Assembly: GCA_025024175.1 (NCBI GenBank)
Contig: QCXZ01000064.1
Span: 53,031,325 to 53,095,324 of the forward strand
Reading direction: 5' to 3'
DNA from: Rhyzopertha dominica
Lineage: Eukaryota > Arthropoda > Insecta > Coleoptera > Bostrichidae
DNA length: 64,000 bases
The notes under the pieces: model-generated
Told to the model about the DNA's origin: nothing
The model's input: only the letters and a program-made list of their open reading frames with translations
The model's database searches: none
Program-made: the position numbers and the translations under genes
Shown here: one piece after another, positions 12,219-23,874 of the stretch
How the letters are laid out: each line of letters begins with the position of its first letter
Numbering within the stretch: position 1 is the stretch's first letter

Positions 12219-13734
12219 CAGGGTGTCTCTAAATTCGATGTCATAATTTCTATTGCGTGTTCCTGACGTGAATTTATGACGAAAAGTCTATATAAACATG
12301 TGTCCGAAAATGCTTCATTTTTGATATACANNGTGTTGAAGTTAAACAAAAATTTACGAATTTTTTTATTTTTTAGAGAACGGTTTTTTGAAACNTTACG
12401 AATTTTGGCAGAATGTTATAATAGATCATGGCTAATAATCCGGCATAAAAGATTTTTTTCATATCTTTAACAGAGGCGGCGTAGGGGGAGGGGCAGAGGG
12501 ATTTTCTCTTTGAAAAAAAGTTGTGTGTGAAATGTCAAAAAGCTCGTTACTATTTTCAGAAAGAGCAACAAATAAGGTACAAAAAAGGATCTTTTATTGC
12601 ATTTCGCTAGAACGAACCGTTTTCGAGAAAATCGAGAAAATATGAATTCCTACAGGTTGGCGCAAATAGACCAAAAATTAACTTTTTTTATTTTCCAAAG
12701 AAATTAACGTTTATATGGCAACAACTTTTTGAAAGTAATTGAACTATATCATTGCAAATGTTCAGATATAAGGATTACCTCCATATCTAAACAGTGACGG
12801 CAATTTGGGGAGGGGGAGCAAGAAGTCTTTTTTTATAAAAAGATTGTTTCCACATTTTTAAATTGTTTCAAAAATTATGAGGATCAGTTAAAAATATTAA
12901 AAGAAGAAAAATTTACATTTTATACTGCTAAGACAATCTATTGTAAAATTAAGAAATTGCATTTTTTAAAGATTTTTAATAACGCCAAATGCAAGTTGCA
13001 TATCTAGCTTTAAATAATAATTAGTTTAATTTAATTAATTAATTAATTTAATTTTTCTTTTTTATATTTTACTGGTCTTTATAATTATTGAAACGGATTT
13101 AAAAATGTGGAAACAATCTTTTTATAAAAAAGACTTCTTGCCCCCTCCAAATTACCGCCACTGTTTAGATGTGATGGTAATCATTGTGTCTGACCATTTA
13201 TCATGATATGGTGTGATTAATTCAAAAAAATTGTTGCCATATAAACGTTATTTTCTTTGGAAAATAAAAAAGTTAATTTTTGGTCTATTTACGCCAACCT
13301 GTAGGAATTCAGGTTTTGTCGATTTTTTCGAAAGCGGTTTGTTCTAGCGAAATGCAATAAGAGGACCTTTTTTGTACCTTATTTGTTGCACTTTCTGAAA
13401 ATAGTGACGAGCTTTTTGACATCTCACACACAACTTTTTTTCAAAGAGAAAACCCTTCTGCCCCTCCCCCTACGCCGCCTCTGTTACACATATCAAAAAA
13501 TGTTTTATGTCAGATTATTAGCCATGATCTATTATAACATTCTCCCAAAATTCGTAAAGATTCAAATAACCGTTCTGTAAAAAATAAAAGAAATCGAAAT
13601 CTTGTTTTTAACTTCAACACTCTGTATATCAAAAATGAAGCATTTTCGGACACATGTTTATATATACTTTTCGTCATGATTTCACGTCAGGAATACGCAC
13701 TAGAAATTATGACATCGAATTTAGAGACACCCTG
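12219..13734. mobile_element. foldback element: ~700-bp inverted arms, TA-flanked
   Basis: The left arm (12219 to about 12925) and right arm (about 13035 to 13734) are inverted copies through nearly the whole element. They share the start CAGGGTGTCTCTAAATTCGA, an internal GGGGGAGGGGCAGA-type tract, and an inner TGGAAACAATC segment. TA duplicates lie at 12217-12218 and 13735-13736. Only about 110 bp of AT-rich DNA separates the arms. Arm divergence (single substitutions and small indels, roughly 10%) shows this is a biological palindrome of some age and not an assembly join. No transposase ORF is present. A transcript would form a long hairpin. Confidence 0.85.
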
Positions 13735-13879
13735 TATAATAGACCAGATGGATAGGCAAATAAAGAGCTGTCGCTATAGAAGTGAATTTTGCAAAGCTAC
13801 TCGAAACATTTTTTTAAAATGAATTTCTGCTCATATTATTAACGACAAACAACGTCGTTTTATAAAGAGCCGATCAACA

Positions 13880-15020
13880 TGTGCCGCAACTAAGCACAGT
13901 TTACTTAATTTGTACCAAGTGCTGTTTGAAATTTGCCTAACTGGAAGCTACTTTTTGTAGAAAGGGACCTTCTACGAGTAGGTGGACGGAGTGGCAATGG
14001 GAAGCCTACTAAGCCTGGTTTTGGCTAACCTCTTCATGGAACACTTTGAGAGGAAGGCGATCGAGACCAGGAGTAAAAGCCATCGACTTGGTTCCGGTAC
14101 GTGAATGACACCTTTGTCATTTGGGGACATGGTATGGACAAAAGCTCAATGCCTTTCTGCAGCACCTCGACAGACAGCATCCTAGCATCCAGTTTACTAT
14201 GGAGACTGAGAATAACCAACAACTTGCTTTCTTGGATGTACTAGTGAGGAAGCGTGGTAATAAGCTGGGGCGCACAGTGTACAAGAAGCCAACACATACC
14301 GGCCGATACCTGCACTCCTTGTCTAACCATCACCCGGGTTAGAAATACGGAGTCATCAGAACCCTGACAGAAGGAGCTCGAAGGATTTGCAAACCGGAGA
14401 ATCTACTAGCGGCACTTGAATACTTGAGAACCGTGTTCGAGGCAAATGGATACAGCAAGAGGGATATCGAGAAGTCAATGGGCCCGAGATCATCAAGGGA
14501 AATCCAACAACGACCTGCCACCTCTCAAGCTTATCTCCCCTATGTTGCTAGAGTCACGGACAGGATTAGCAGATTTCTGAAGAGGCAGGACATCAGAACA
14601 ATTTTCAGGCCTACGAAGGAGATCCAGCAGACCATCATATCAGCGAAGGACAAGAGGGACACACTTTCAGGAGCAGGAGTTTACCGCATACCGTGTTCTT
14701 GCAGCAAAGTCTACATTGGAGCTACCAAGAAATCAATGGGAACGAAACTCAAGAAGCATAAAGCAGGCTACCGGTTAGGATGAACTGAGAAATATTCTGT
14801 AGCCGAGCACGCATTGAGCAACGGGGGCCACAGGATACATGTTGAGAGCCATCGAGATCCACAAACATCCTGATAATTTCAATAGAAAGGAGGACACCAG
14901 CTGTGCCGATCGACATCCCGATGTCAACCGGAGCATAAGAAGGCTCGCCCCCAACCCACCCACCGGTATAAATACAACATTAACTTCTATACAAAATAAT
15001 GTCTTGGTTAGATATGATTC
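13880..15020 (+). pseudogene. Penelope-like element: RT C-terminal half and GIY-YIG endonuclease, decayed
   Basis: Conceptual translation in shifting plus frames gives the second half of a PLE reverse transcriptase. The parts are a KGTFYE.VDGVAMGS block (~13955-14000), the catalytic box at ~14095-14115, a FLDVLVRKRG block (~14230-14265) and a KPTHTGRYLHSLSNHHP block (~14285-14340). A GIY-YIG endonuclease module follows, with GVYRIPC and KVYIG (~14678-14720) and an AEHALSNG helix (~14803-14824). The usual YVDD of PLEs reads YVND here, losing one catalytic aspartate. Frameshifts lie near 14090, 14140, 14770 and 14830, stop codons occur near 13960 and 14340, and the N-terminal half of the RT is missing. 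The element is dead, but its family could have supplied PLE machinery to other elements in the window. Confidence 0.93.
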
Positions 15021-17747
15021 TGATATCCGATCTGATGAAAAAGTCTTGTTGTTTACAGAAAGTAATATTAATTGTTCTGTGGTAAGGTAATTACTGAGGC
15101 TTGCACATAGTAATTAAAGCTTTTCCAAAATAACGTTGGTGTATTGGATGGTATATCATTTTTGAGGATCCTGAGAGTAAAAGTTTGCTGTCTATAAATG
15201 AAAATTTTACACTAGCAATTTCAACATTAACTATTTAGATACTAACGAGTGACTATAATTTTAGTTTATTATGCCATCGCTAACTCTTTACATGTTAATT
15301 ATTAATGTTCATGAGATACCAAGAATTTCAGACTGGACAATTCGATGTTGTCAGTATAACTTCTGTAAACGAACACTATACTTATGAGCCATGATAATGT
15401 CTGCCTGAGTAATGAAAATTTAAAAATATTTAATAATCTGAAATTTGGAANGAGNCCATNTCAGATTTGAAAGAAATGTACACTAAATATGGATAATTTA
15501 ANAATTCGACCGCACCAATAAAGAATGCTTGTTTCAAATCCACAGGTNATCCATGGTATGTCGCAGAAGGTAAAGAAATTGTCTCCAATGATGATGAGTC
15601 AATTATAGTATATGCATGGTAATCGGGAATAAAAACAAATGTTATTAAGCGCATTCTGAAGTTCTGGATCGCTCTCTCAAGAATAGCTTGCCATCCTTTG
15701 GTTATTTATTGACAAACTGTGTCTTTTAGAGCAGGTATGGTTGGAAGATGTAGTTTGTTTGAAAGGTGGGGCCTAAAGGTATCCTCAAGTGAACTTTCTG
15801 TGGAGGCTTAAATCCGGATATCGCTCAGGGCTCTGTAGTGCGGCAGTGCAATAGGCTGCTGGAGAAGAGATAAAAATATGTTGTTGTCAAAATGGCATAC
15901 ACCGTAAGGCGTTACTCAAAAAAAATCACCGAAGAGGTAGTTGATTATTTTGTGGAAGCTGGTGGCTTCTGTGAGGTATGTCCCTAAATAAAGCCCCACA
16001 GATTCAGGTAAAACCTATATACGTAGTGTGGGGTGAGTTCTGCTGTCTGGCTTGTTGCAGAACAATTGAAGCTATTTAAGAAAAAAGTATAAGATTTTCA
16101 ATATCATGCCAATAGTATAAGTGCGCTGACTTCAGTTTATACAAAAGCAAGACTAAAGGTCTTCGAAATAAGAGAGCCTTTTTACTGCATCAGTGAAGAC
16201 AGCTAAAACTGTTATTTCTTTAGTGGAGGTGAATGAAAGCAATAAAATAGAAGTATAAAATGAACGAGAAATTTGTATTTAAGATATTCCCGAAATGCGA
16301 AAGAAGCAATTCAAACAAAAAGGGTCATACAAGAAGTTACTTTGAAAGAACCTTATCTCTCTTATATGTGTTAATATGTACAAAATCCAGTTGGTTTGAC
16401 TTCAAAATCAAAATGAGGGCTAATTACAAATGAAAAATTAGTTGTAATGTCCTTGAAATCAGAAGAAGCTATGGGACAATTGGAAATTTCCTTAACAAAC
16501 TTAACTAATGCTTAACAGAGTAAGTCTTTATATAAACCTGCAACTATTGCTTTAGAAGATCTCAAATAGTTATTTCAATTATAATATACTTGGAGCTATA
16601 GAAAGAAGAAAACGTGAATATAAAGTGAAATTGCAGGTCATAGCTGGCAATACCTTTTTCTGTAATATATTCGCCTACTGACCCAACTAACTAATTCTCA
16701 TCATTCTGGTATGATAAATTGTGAAGTATGTGATTGAATTGAATTTTTGGGAATTAAATTCATCTAGTTCAGAACACTGCTTTATTTTTATTCAATCCCA
16801 TACCAACTAAACTGAACAGGAATATATGGATCGATTTTGAAAATCAACACCCGTCGAGGTCCTTTGATCCAGAAATATCGGAAACTGAGAATGCGACTTA
16901 TGCTAACAACTGCCCAGATTTGGTTTCTCCAAACATGCATCAGAAGAGAATATATGGATCCAATTTTGAATAAATTATGAAAATTAGAACTTTTTTCTAT
17001 TATCGTATGGCAGTAACTATTAATACAATACATATGGTCAACATCTACTCCTACCAGTTTTATAGCAAGATTTACAGGCAAATAGAGAAGCAATATAAAA
17101 AGCTACATAATTAATCAGACCATAATTGCCTTTACTACACCGCTATTGGGTGAATCCTTGTAGATGACACTTGTAATTGCCTCCACCGACATACGTCTTA
17201 ATAAAATTATGATTAAAAATATCATTATGTAGCTTAATTTTGTAACATCCACTAGTTGTAATAAGTTTCATGCACGCTTTCCTCGGCAAGCTCGCGCAAG
17301 TAAATCGTTGCCGTCATTTCAGCCGAACAAACAACTTATAGCGGAGCCGTTCCAGTTTAAAAGGTTTTCAAAGTAGTGCAGCGCGGAGCTTCGCAATTCC
17401 CATATGCCCGAGAGGACGAGCCTCTAATGCATTCCCGTATCCGGCGGCGTGTTATAAATATTTCAAACAATGAATAAAACGGTCCTAATGTGAGAGATAT
17501 ATGTTTCTCCAGTGTAATTGAAGTCTACGGATCTAATATGACCAATAAAACTTTTGGACACCTTTGTTCGTTGCAGCCCTAGGGGATCATTGTGACTGCG
17601 ACGCGAACGCCTGACATAAAGTGTCTACCCTAATGTTTTAAATTCGCTAAGCGCCTGACGGATTTTATAGAAAGAGCTTTGCGCGTTTGATACCCCGCTT
17701 TCACGGGTCGAGTGTTTTATCTCCCGTCATGTACGAGAATATCTTGA
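15021..17747. other. mostly unrecognised AT-rich DNA
   Basis: A 32-codon open stretch from an ATG at 15893 ends in a GAGGTATGT context that resembles a splice donor, but it cannot be tied to a gene. The plus strand around 16845-16970 gives a short open stretch (HPSRSFDPEISETENATY), possibly a decayed coding fragment. The opposite 101-codon minus ORF at 16788-17093 has no motif. Words such as GAATATATGGATC(C/G) repeat at 16821 and 16949. Confidence 0.3.
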
Positions 17748-17762
17748 TAATGATTAAGATTA

Positions 17763-18017
17763 AAATGCATGTCTATGCTGTGCTGTCTACACCTCAACCA
17801 ACTGCAGATAGATCTATTTCGCTGTCATTACAGTTCATCAGTACAGTTTAGGTCTAGTGTAGACAGCACGGCATAGAACTGGTTTTGCTTACATACCAAA
17901 GCAATGGTATGATGTAAGCAAGAATTTAGGAAGTAGTACCCGTTAAGGCAGCTAAGTGGCTTTGTCATCATGTCAGTGTAATACTGACAGATGACATTGC
18001 CATCCTAAATTCTTACT
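17763..18017 (-). mobile_element. hammerhead-bearing retroposon, copy A (full length)
   Basis: This 255-bp element, read on the minus strand, starts AGTAAGAATTTAGG and ends GACATGCATTTTA. It has two structured halves. The first is a ~19-bp imperfect hairpin (17958-18001) built on GTCATC/GATGAC and GTCAGT/ACTGAC, lying inside an AAGAATTTAGGA/TCCTAAATTCTT pairing. The second is a hammerhead ribozyme domain closed by a 13-bp GTGCTGTCTACAC-type stem. A further hairpin, ATACCA/TGGTAT, lies between them. There is no ORF and no obvious tRNA-type A/B box. Homologous copies lie at 29369, 31062, 46142 and 57904. It is best explained as a retrozyme-like non-autonomous retroposon. Confidence 0.85.
17800..17848 (-). 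ncRNA. type I hammerhead ribozyme, copy A (slightly decayed)
   Basis: On the minus strand the order is: stem I strand AACUGUA, core CUGAUGA, stem II ACUGU/ACAGC with loop AAUG, core GAAA, short stem III AUA/UAU with loop GAUC, cleavage triplet AUC, then stem I strand UGCAGUU. Stem I keeps six Watson-Crick pairs and one G-U pair. The first stem II pair is A.C instead of the conserved G-C, which should weaken activity. Cleavage would fall between plus-strand positions 17806 and 17807. All invariant core residues are present. Confidence 0.85.
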
Positions 18018-18032
18018 TAATGATTAAGATTA

Positions 18033-18750
18033 TTTAATATCTACCTGTAAATGTAAAAAAGGTGGTGTGGCCTTGCGAAGCGCATTCCGTTTTTGATAAA
18101 AAAAGATATCGAAAATGGTAGTTTTACACTGAGAAAATCCTTTTAGGAAATTTTTGGTTTGGTCAGTAAGAGTTCAAGTTAAACCATGTGTACTCCTACG
18201 TTATATATTTAATGTGCTTGCTGGTGAATCTGATTGGTGGAAAGGTTTGGAATGAAATGATTATGAAATTAATCACTAACGAATATTAGGTTTTATGACG
18301 TTGTAAGTCTAAACATTTGAATTCGCATTTTATTCATTTTTTTGTACTAGGATTGATAAAACTCACCTAACCTTGTTTTTAATATTTTAAAAATGTACTG
18401 GCCAATGACGAATGCTTATACCCACTACGTATGTTCTCGCTTACTTGGTTTCATATTTTGTAACTAGCTAATACACAACCTTTACTTACAGTAATTGGTC
18501 AGACTCAAATACTGTGTGTTTCATAAGTCCTGGCCCCGGTGGTGGGCATACACTACACGCGACCACTTTAAATAATTGGCATATGCCCATATCTTATCAA
18601 TTAAAAGTTATATCAAAACACAACTCCTTTGATGAGTTAATGTCGTATTGAAACAAAATTAAATACTAAAATACTTTTAAAATTGTGTTTTTTCAATAAA
18701 CTGGCCATGTTTAAAATAAATAAACTGTCGCTGATTTAGCCAAGGAGTTG
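18033..18750. other. no recognised feature
   Basis: This is AT-rich DNA between the hammerhead repeat and the truncated start of the non-LTR element. No ORF or repeat is recognised. Confidence 0.4.
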
Positions 18751-18754
18751 GCTA

Positions 18755-20621
18755 ATGCTTAATTTGTCAATAGCAAAAGATGAAATAAGTAATATCAATG
18801 GAAAGAATAAGAATAACTCATTCACAAAGACAGTAACAAACTATGAGAAACTAATTGATTTAATAAAACAGAAAACGTGGCAAGAAGTTTTGAATGAAAC
18901 AGATCCACAAGTAGCAACTGATGTATTCCTAAATAATTTAAGTCAAGTAATGAAATCAGCAAACAAAACCTTAATAAGACATAAAAACTATAAAAAAATA
19001 AAAGCATGGATCACAACAGGCATCATAACGTCAATAAAGAACCGAGAAAAAATGAAAAAAAAAAACTTATAAAAAACCCACACAACCCCGAAAAAGAAAA
19101 AGAATATAAAAATTACAGAAATCAATTAAGGACTCTAATTAATACAGTTAAAAATACCTATTATAAAGAAGCATTCGATAACAACAGAAAAAACATTAAA
19201 AATACTTATAAACTAATTAATGAAGCAACTAATGGAAAACAGAATAGTAGCACTCACGAAAAAATAACTATAATTGACGACAATAACGACCCAATTACAG
19301 ACGAAAGAAAACTAGCAACATTCTGCAATGAATATTATATCAACATTGGTGCAAAAATGACAGAAAAAATTAAGAATAACACAAATCATATTAACTTCAA
19401 CTCTTTAACCAATAACTCAATATTCCTAACTCCAGTAACTACAAACGAGTTAATAAAACATATCCATAGCTTGAAGAACAAGTGCAGTGCAGGCATTGAC
19501 CAGATTCAGTCAAAAACAATTAAAATAATTCATACACATATTATTGCACCTCTGAAACATATAATAAATTTGACTTTCACTAAGGGTATAATTCCAGTAC
19601 AATTTAAACAATCTGTTGTTACACCAATTCACAAATCTGGAAATAAAAATGACATCAGTAACTACAGACCAATAAGTGTGATCACCAATTTTGCAAAAGT
19701 TTTTGAAAAATGTCTAAAAATTCGCCTGGAAAGTTTTTTCAAAGTTAACAAGATACTATCAGAGAATCAATTTGGATTTACGGAGGGAAGAAGCACAAAT
19801 GAGGCCATACAGAAATTAACAGAAGAAATTACAAATCATCTAGACACTGGACAAAAAAGTATCGCAGTCTTCCTAGACTTAGCTAAAGCATTTGATACTG
19901 TGTCGCATACCACTCTATTGAAAATACTATTTAAATACGAAATCAGGGGCCCTGCACATAATATTATAAAAAATTATTTAGAAAACAGAGAACAGTATGT
20001 AAAGATAAATAAAACAATAAGTGATCCATCAACAGTAAGAGTGGGAGTACCACAAGGAACAGTCCTAAGGCCAATACTTTTCAATATATACATAAATGAA
20101 TTAACAAACTTACCACTGAATGGAAGAATAATATCGTATGCTGATGACACTGCAATTGTCTTCCACGGAAAAAACTGGAGTGAAGTTAGGGAAATAACAG
20201 AAACCGAACTCAACAAAATCCAACAAATATTAGACGAACTCAAATTAACCTTAAATGTAAAAAAAACTACCTACTTAGCATTGTCTATTTCCGAAATAAA
20301 CAGACCGTGCTTTAAAGCTCTGAAAATAGGCAGTAGCACAGACCATATTAAGGCGTATGCTCATATATACACAAACAGCAACATAAATATAACACCATAA
20401 AACATAAGTACAATACAAGAGATAAAAATAAAAATAATTCGATCATTCCGCAGAGCAACCGCAACATAAAGCTAAAGTCAATAACATACTTAGGACCAAA
20501 CTTTTATAACATGATTGCCACCCAAATAAGACAAATAAATGATCAGAAAAAGTTTTCTAAAATTATGAATGACTTTGTAACTAGAAATAATGACCACTTC
20601 AAAGAAATATTTAACACTTGA
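18755..20621 (+). pseudogene. non-LTR reverse transcriptase, frameshifted with internal deletion
   Basis: The first segment (18755-19072, 105 aa) is the linker region ending in KAWITTGIITSIKNREKM. A frameshift in an A-run near 19050-19065 moves the frame to 19006-20400 (464 codons). That segment carries RT motifs YRPISV (~220-225), FLDLAKAFD (~289-297, catalytic Asp 291), GVPQG (347-351) and YADD (378-381), so the RT core itself looks intact. Just after the thumb (about residue 455) the frame runs into HKYNTRD..., the far C-terminal end of such proteins (20401-20621). The usual ~200-250 residues between them are missing, which fits an internal deletion near 20380-20410. It is not functional as a full retrotransposon. 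Confidence 0.9.
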
Positions 20622-20981
20622 TCCATCCGTGAACCATTTAATATAATTATATAAACATTGTGCAATACAGATAGGTACAAATATACAAGTAGCTCCTCTT
20701 CTTCACTTTTGTTATGTCATTATAGTATATGCTGGTATGTAAGTAGTAGTATAATTAGCATTTAGTATTTAGATAACTTAGACTAAGTAAAAATCAATAG
20801 AAAATAAAACTTATAATTTAACATGTCATGTCTTGCACTGTACGCACAGGTAACAGTACCTAGGTGCAATGCAACACATTGCATACATTTTTTATAGGTA
20901 TATAACTTTAATTTAATGTACTTTGTATTATTTTTGATGATTGAAAATAATAAAATTGAATTGAATTGAAAAAAAAATTGT
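18755..20981 (+). mobile_element. Jockey/CR1-type non-LTR retrotransposon, 5'-truncated and internally deleted
   Basis: The element begins inside the endonuclease-RT linker of ORF2, so the 5' UTR, ORF1 and endonuclease are lost. It continues through RT, a fused C-terminal domain and an AT-rich 3' UTR, and ends in TTGAATTGAATTGAA followed by an A run (20958-20981). A short microsatellite-like tail of this kind is typical of CR1/L2/Jockey-group elements. Base composition is extremely A-rich on the coding strand. No clear target duplication was found. Confidence 0.85.
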
Positions 20982-21167
20982 ATCGTATTCTAAAAGGTGC
21001 CAAAACAAAATCAATAAAACGACTAGAACTAGAACGTAATAAAGCCAAATATTTACAAAGGAAAAAATAACAGAAATAAAAATCAGAAACAAGGGATCTT
21101 TTAAGACAAAAACAAGGCCCGATAAAACACTGTATACTTCCTTTCCCGCGCGGGATCACTCCGCCAT

Positions 21168-21330
21168 ACCGTCATAATTTTTGCAAACTATAGACACCAT
21201 CCATTTCATTTTCATCGTTTTCAGAAGATGACGAATCACTGTTTGAACTATCCGAGTTGTCACTATTACTACCCAAAGGGATTATAATCTTGTCAACTTG
21301 CTCCTCGATTAAACCATCAGTTTTCCAACA
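21168..21330 (-). pseudogene. possible coding remnant with acidic Ser/Asp/Glu tail
   Basis: On the minus strand an open stretch of about 53 codons reads GDECWKTDGL, then a hydrophobic segment, then a low-complexity run of Ser, Asp, Asn and Glu, ending at a stop. Acidic tails of this type occur at the ends of some insect transposases, but I cannot name the family. An in-frame stop lies just upstream. It lies about 190 bp beyond the non-LTR 3' end. Confidence 0.3.
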
Positions 21331-23554
21331 TTCGTCTCCAACTTAGATAACATGGCGTACAAAAAACCTCCCAATTGTAAAGAGAAATTTGGTCAAGTGC
21401 TCGATGCGTTAGAGAAATTAAATTTCTTAAATTTCCGGCATTATTTTCACGAAAAAATCATTCAAATAAAATAGAAAAAACTATTGTTTCATATTATTTT
21501 TATTTTTAACGCGTTCCAAATCAATGTTCCCTCCTGTTATTAGAAACTAACGCACAATGAAAGATTGCAGTGGCCCACCCCAAGTTTGTATCACGTCGTC
21601 GCCTCTTTCCCGGCCGATATGCAATATTTATTCGGAAAAATTAGTTCGGATCATCATTTGGCTATCCGTTACTAGTCTGTCCACAGGTTCAGGCGCTGGG
21701 CTCCGTTAACATTCTGAACTGCATTACATTCCAAGTCAGGCCCAGGACTTAAGAAACGCACAGTAATCACATACTGTTACATTAATTATGTGAAGTAACC
21801 CTTTAAAGACTTATATATTTATATTTATTTCTTACGCGGGTAACTTATGTATACACTTATGTGACCCTCGTGTGGTTGCCTAAGTTCATGTTCTGACCTG
21901 CGAGCATTATCGATTGCTAGAATGTTCTCGAAGCAAAATTTTCAATTGGGAAATGTACAGATTGTTGAAACACACGAGAGATGGTCTGATTTGAAAGACA
22001 GTGAAGCAAGCGAAATGCAAGAGAATAAATGCAAGCCATGTGTTTTATGCAAAAATTAGTGCAGTATAGGGTTTTGAATAGTGGTTTACTAAATTTGTAG
22101 TGTTGTAATAGCAGCGTTTTCAACTAGTTATCTTGAATTTAACGTATTTCGGTCCTGGGTTATGAATAAAGGAATTCCTAAATTCTCAATATTTTGGGCA
22201 CAATTGTGAAGAATAAAATCCTCAAAGGTTAGGCAGAAAACCATAGTTGACAGTTGACAGTTGAAATGTATTGTATTTTTGCACGAATCCCTTAAATAGC
22301 TCTAACGTCAGTAAAAATAATCTTGGCATAGTTTTGGTCATGATAGAAGGTGGAAATAAAAAATTGGTACAATACCTTTTATCATAGCTCTAAACAAATA
22401 TTCAGACATTTTTGTCCGTATTTATGAAAATTCTAAATTATCATGTAAGACACGTAAGAAATGCATGTATTTGCCGTCTAAGATATTACCCAGCTGGTGG
22501 CAAATAATAATACTGTTCATATCCGTCCAAATTTTACAAAAGACTTGTTCGCTGATTGATTTTAATATGGAGAGTGGAAGAAGATGCCGTTTCCTCCTAC
22601 AGCATATACAAGCTAAATAATGGACCGCACGACCTAACGCAGATGGAGTTCTAGAACTCTACAATTCAGTGGTGGAAAGCAAGTGAAATCGTTTCAAATA
22701 AACGTTATGAGAAACTAAGTGTGTAATAGGATTATAGCTCTTTCCACAACTAAAAAAGTAACTTTACCGCGATCGGCTCGAATTGACGTACCTGCAGCAG
22801 TAATCTTATGGATTAATAATTCATTTGTAGCTTGAGATATTTCACTATAGAGAAAACTTTACAAGCACGCTTAAAGTTAAAAAGAGTAAGGTCTGGTAAC
22901 CTGAGTGGTCAGGAAACAGAACTTCTACTTCCAGTTTTCTTGTTAGCAGAGTTATTATTGGGATACCTTTTGATGTTCCTATTAATATGTGGACCTAACT
23001 GAAACCACTTGTTTATTCGTTTCTTCCAGTAGTGTTGGCAATTTGTTTGGTATAATTTGTAGATAATTGACAGACTGTAAACAATCCTCAAATACGAATT
23101 GCCCAATAAGTTCATGATTGATAATATCACACTAAATATTCGCGCACAAAACGATGTTCAAGAATGACTAATGTAGTTTCAAGAAGATTGTCAAGCGTCC
23201 ATGAATGTGAATTTTCGGTTCATGTACTAAAAGTGACTTTAACGATAAGTAAATACGATTTAGCCACAAAATTTAACACAAGCTCCGTGAAGGATTTCAG
23301 GTTATAGAGATTGGGCAGACTGGATGTGGTATGAGTGCATTTTAAGCTAGGTATGTGTCGAGTCCCGACAAACCCTGATACATATACCTTTACATACCTT
23401 TACACCTCCATTATATTATTATGGTAACACAGCATGCGTGTAGTTGTAACGATACATTTTATCAAAATCTGATGAAAACAGGTTGTTTATGCGCATAAAC
23501 TGTATATTTATAATTTCCTGGCCAGTCTGGATAGATAGGTTTTACCTTCATTTT
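21331..23554. other. no recognised feature
   Basis: This is AT-rich DNA with short chance ORFs and no repeat partner in the window. Confidence 0.4.
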
Positions 23555-23874
23555 CTAAAAATTTTTTGTGCCGCCTTTTGGTAACTGCTGCCAAGCTACA
23601 ATATGGACGGCGATAGTACTGAAGGTTGCAGATCAACGTCACACCACAGCTCCGAAATGTGAGCCTTCTGCAACCTTAAAGTAGATTATCCTACAAAATA
23701 CTACAGAATATGTTGAAAATACACACTCCCGGCGTTTTCTCATACTAAAACATAACAAATAATTCAAAAATCGACAGATTACTTGTATACGTCACTTTAC
23801 TGAGAGGCGGCAAATTGATTTAATCGATAATTTCCATAAGCGCCCTGGATCCGTGATTCATTTATAGAAACCCT
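23555..23874. mobile_element. MITE copy 2 (truncated), family of 10603-10959
   Basis: This is an inverted-orientation match to the MITE at 10603-10959, ending at 23874 with the reverse complement of AGGGTTTCTATAAATGA. The opposite end is missing; similarity begins near TTTTTGTGCCG at about 23562. Similarity is high but with many substitutions (roughly 85%), so the copy is old. Confidence 0.85.

Larger units (their letters stand above)
17748..18032. repeat. 15-bp target-site duplication flanking hammerhead repeat A
   Basis: TAATGATTAAGATTA occurs at 17748-17762 and exactly again at 18018-18032, directly against the ends of the repeat between them. A perfect 15-bp duplication is far longer than most DNA transposons make and is in the range produced by target-primed retroposition. 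Confidence 0.85.

Noticed and set aside
12047..13580. Short ORFs in the arms of the foldback element
   Set aside because: They contain ambiguous bases, are not conserved between the two arms and have no motif.
16788..17093. 101-codon hydrophobic minus ORF as an odorant or gustatory receptor exon
   Set aside because: It lacks a recognisable receptor motif, and the opposite strand is open with a more coding-like composition. AT-rich DNA readily gives hydrophobic ORFs.
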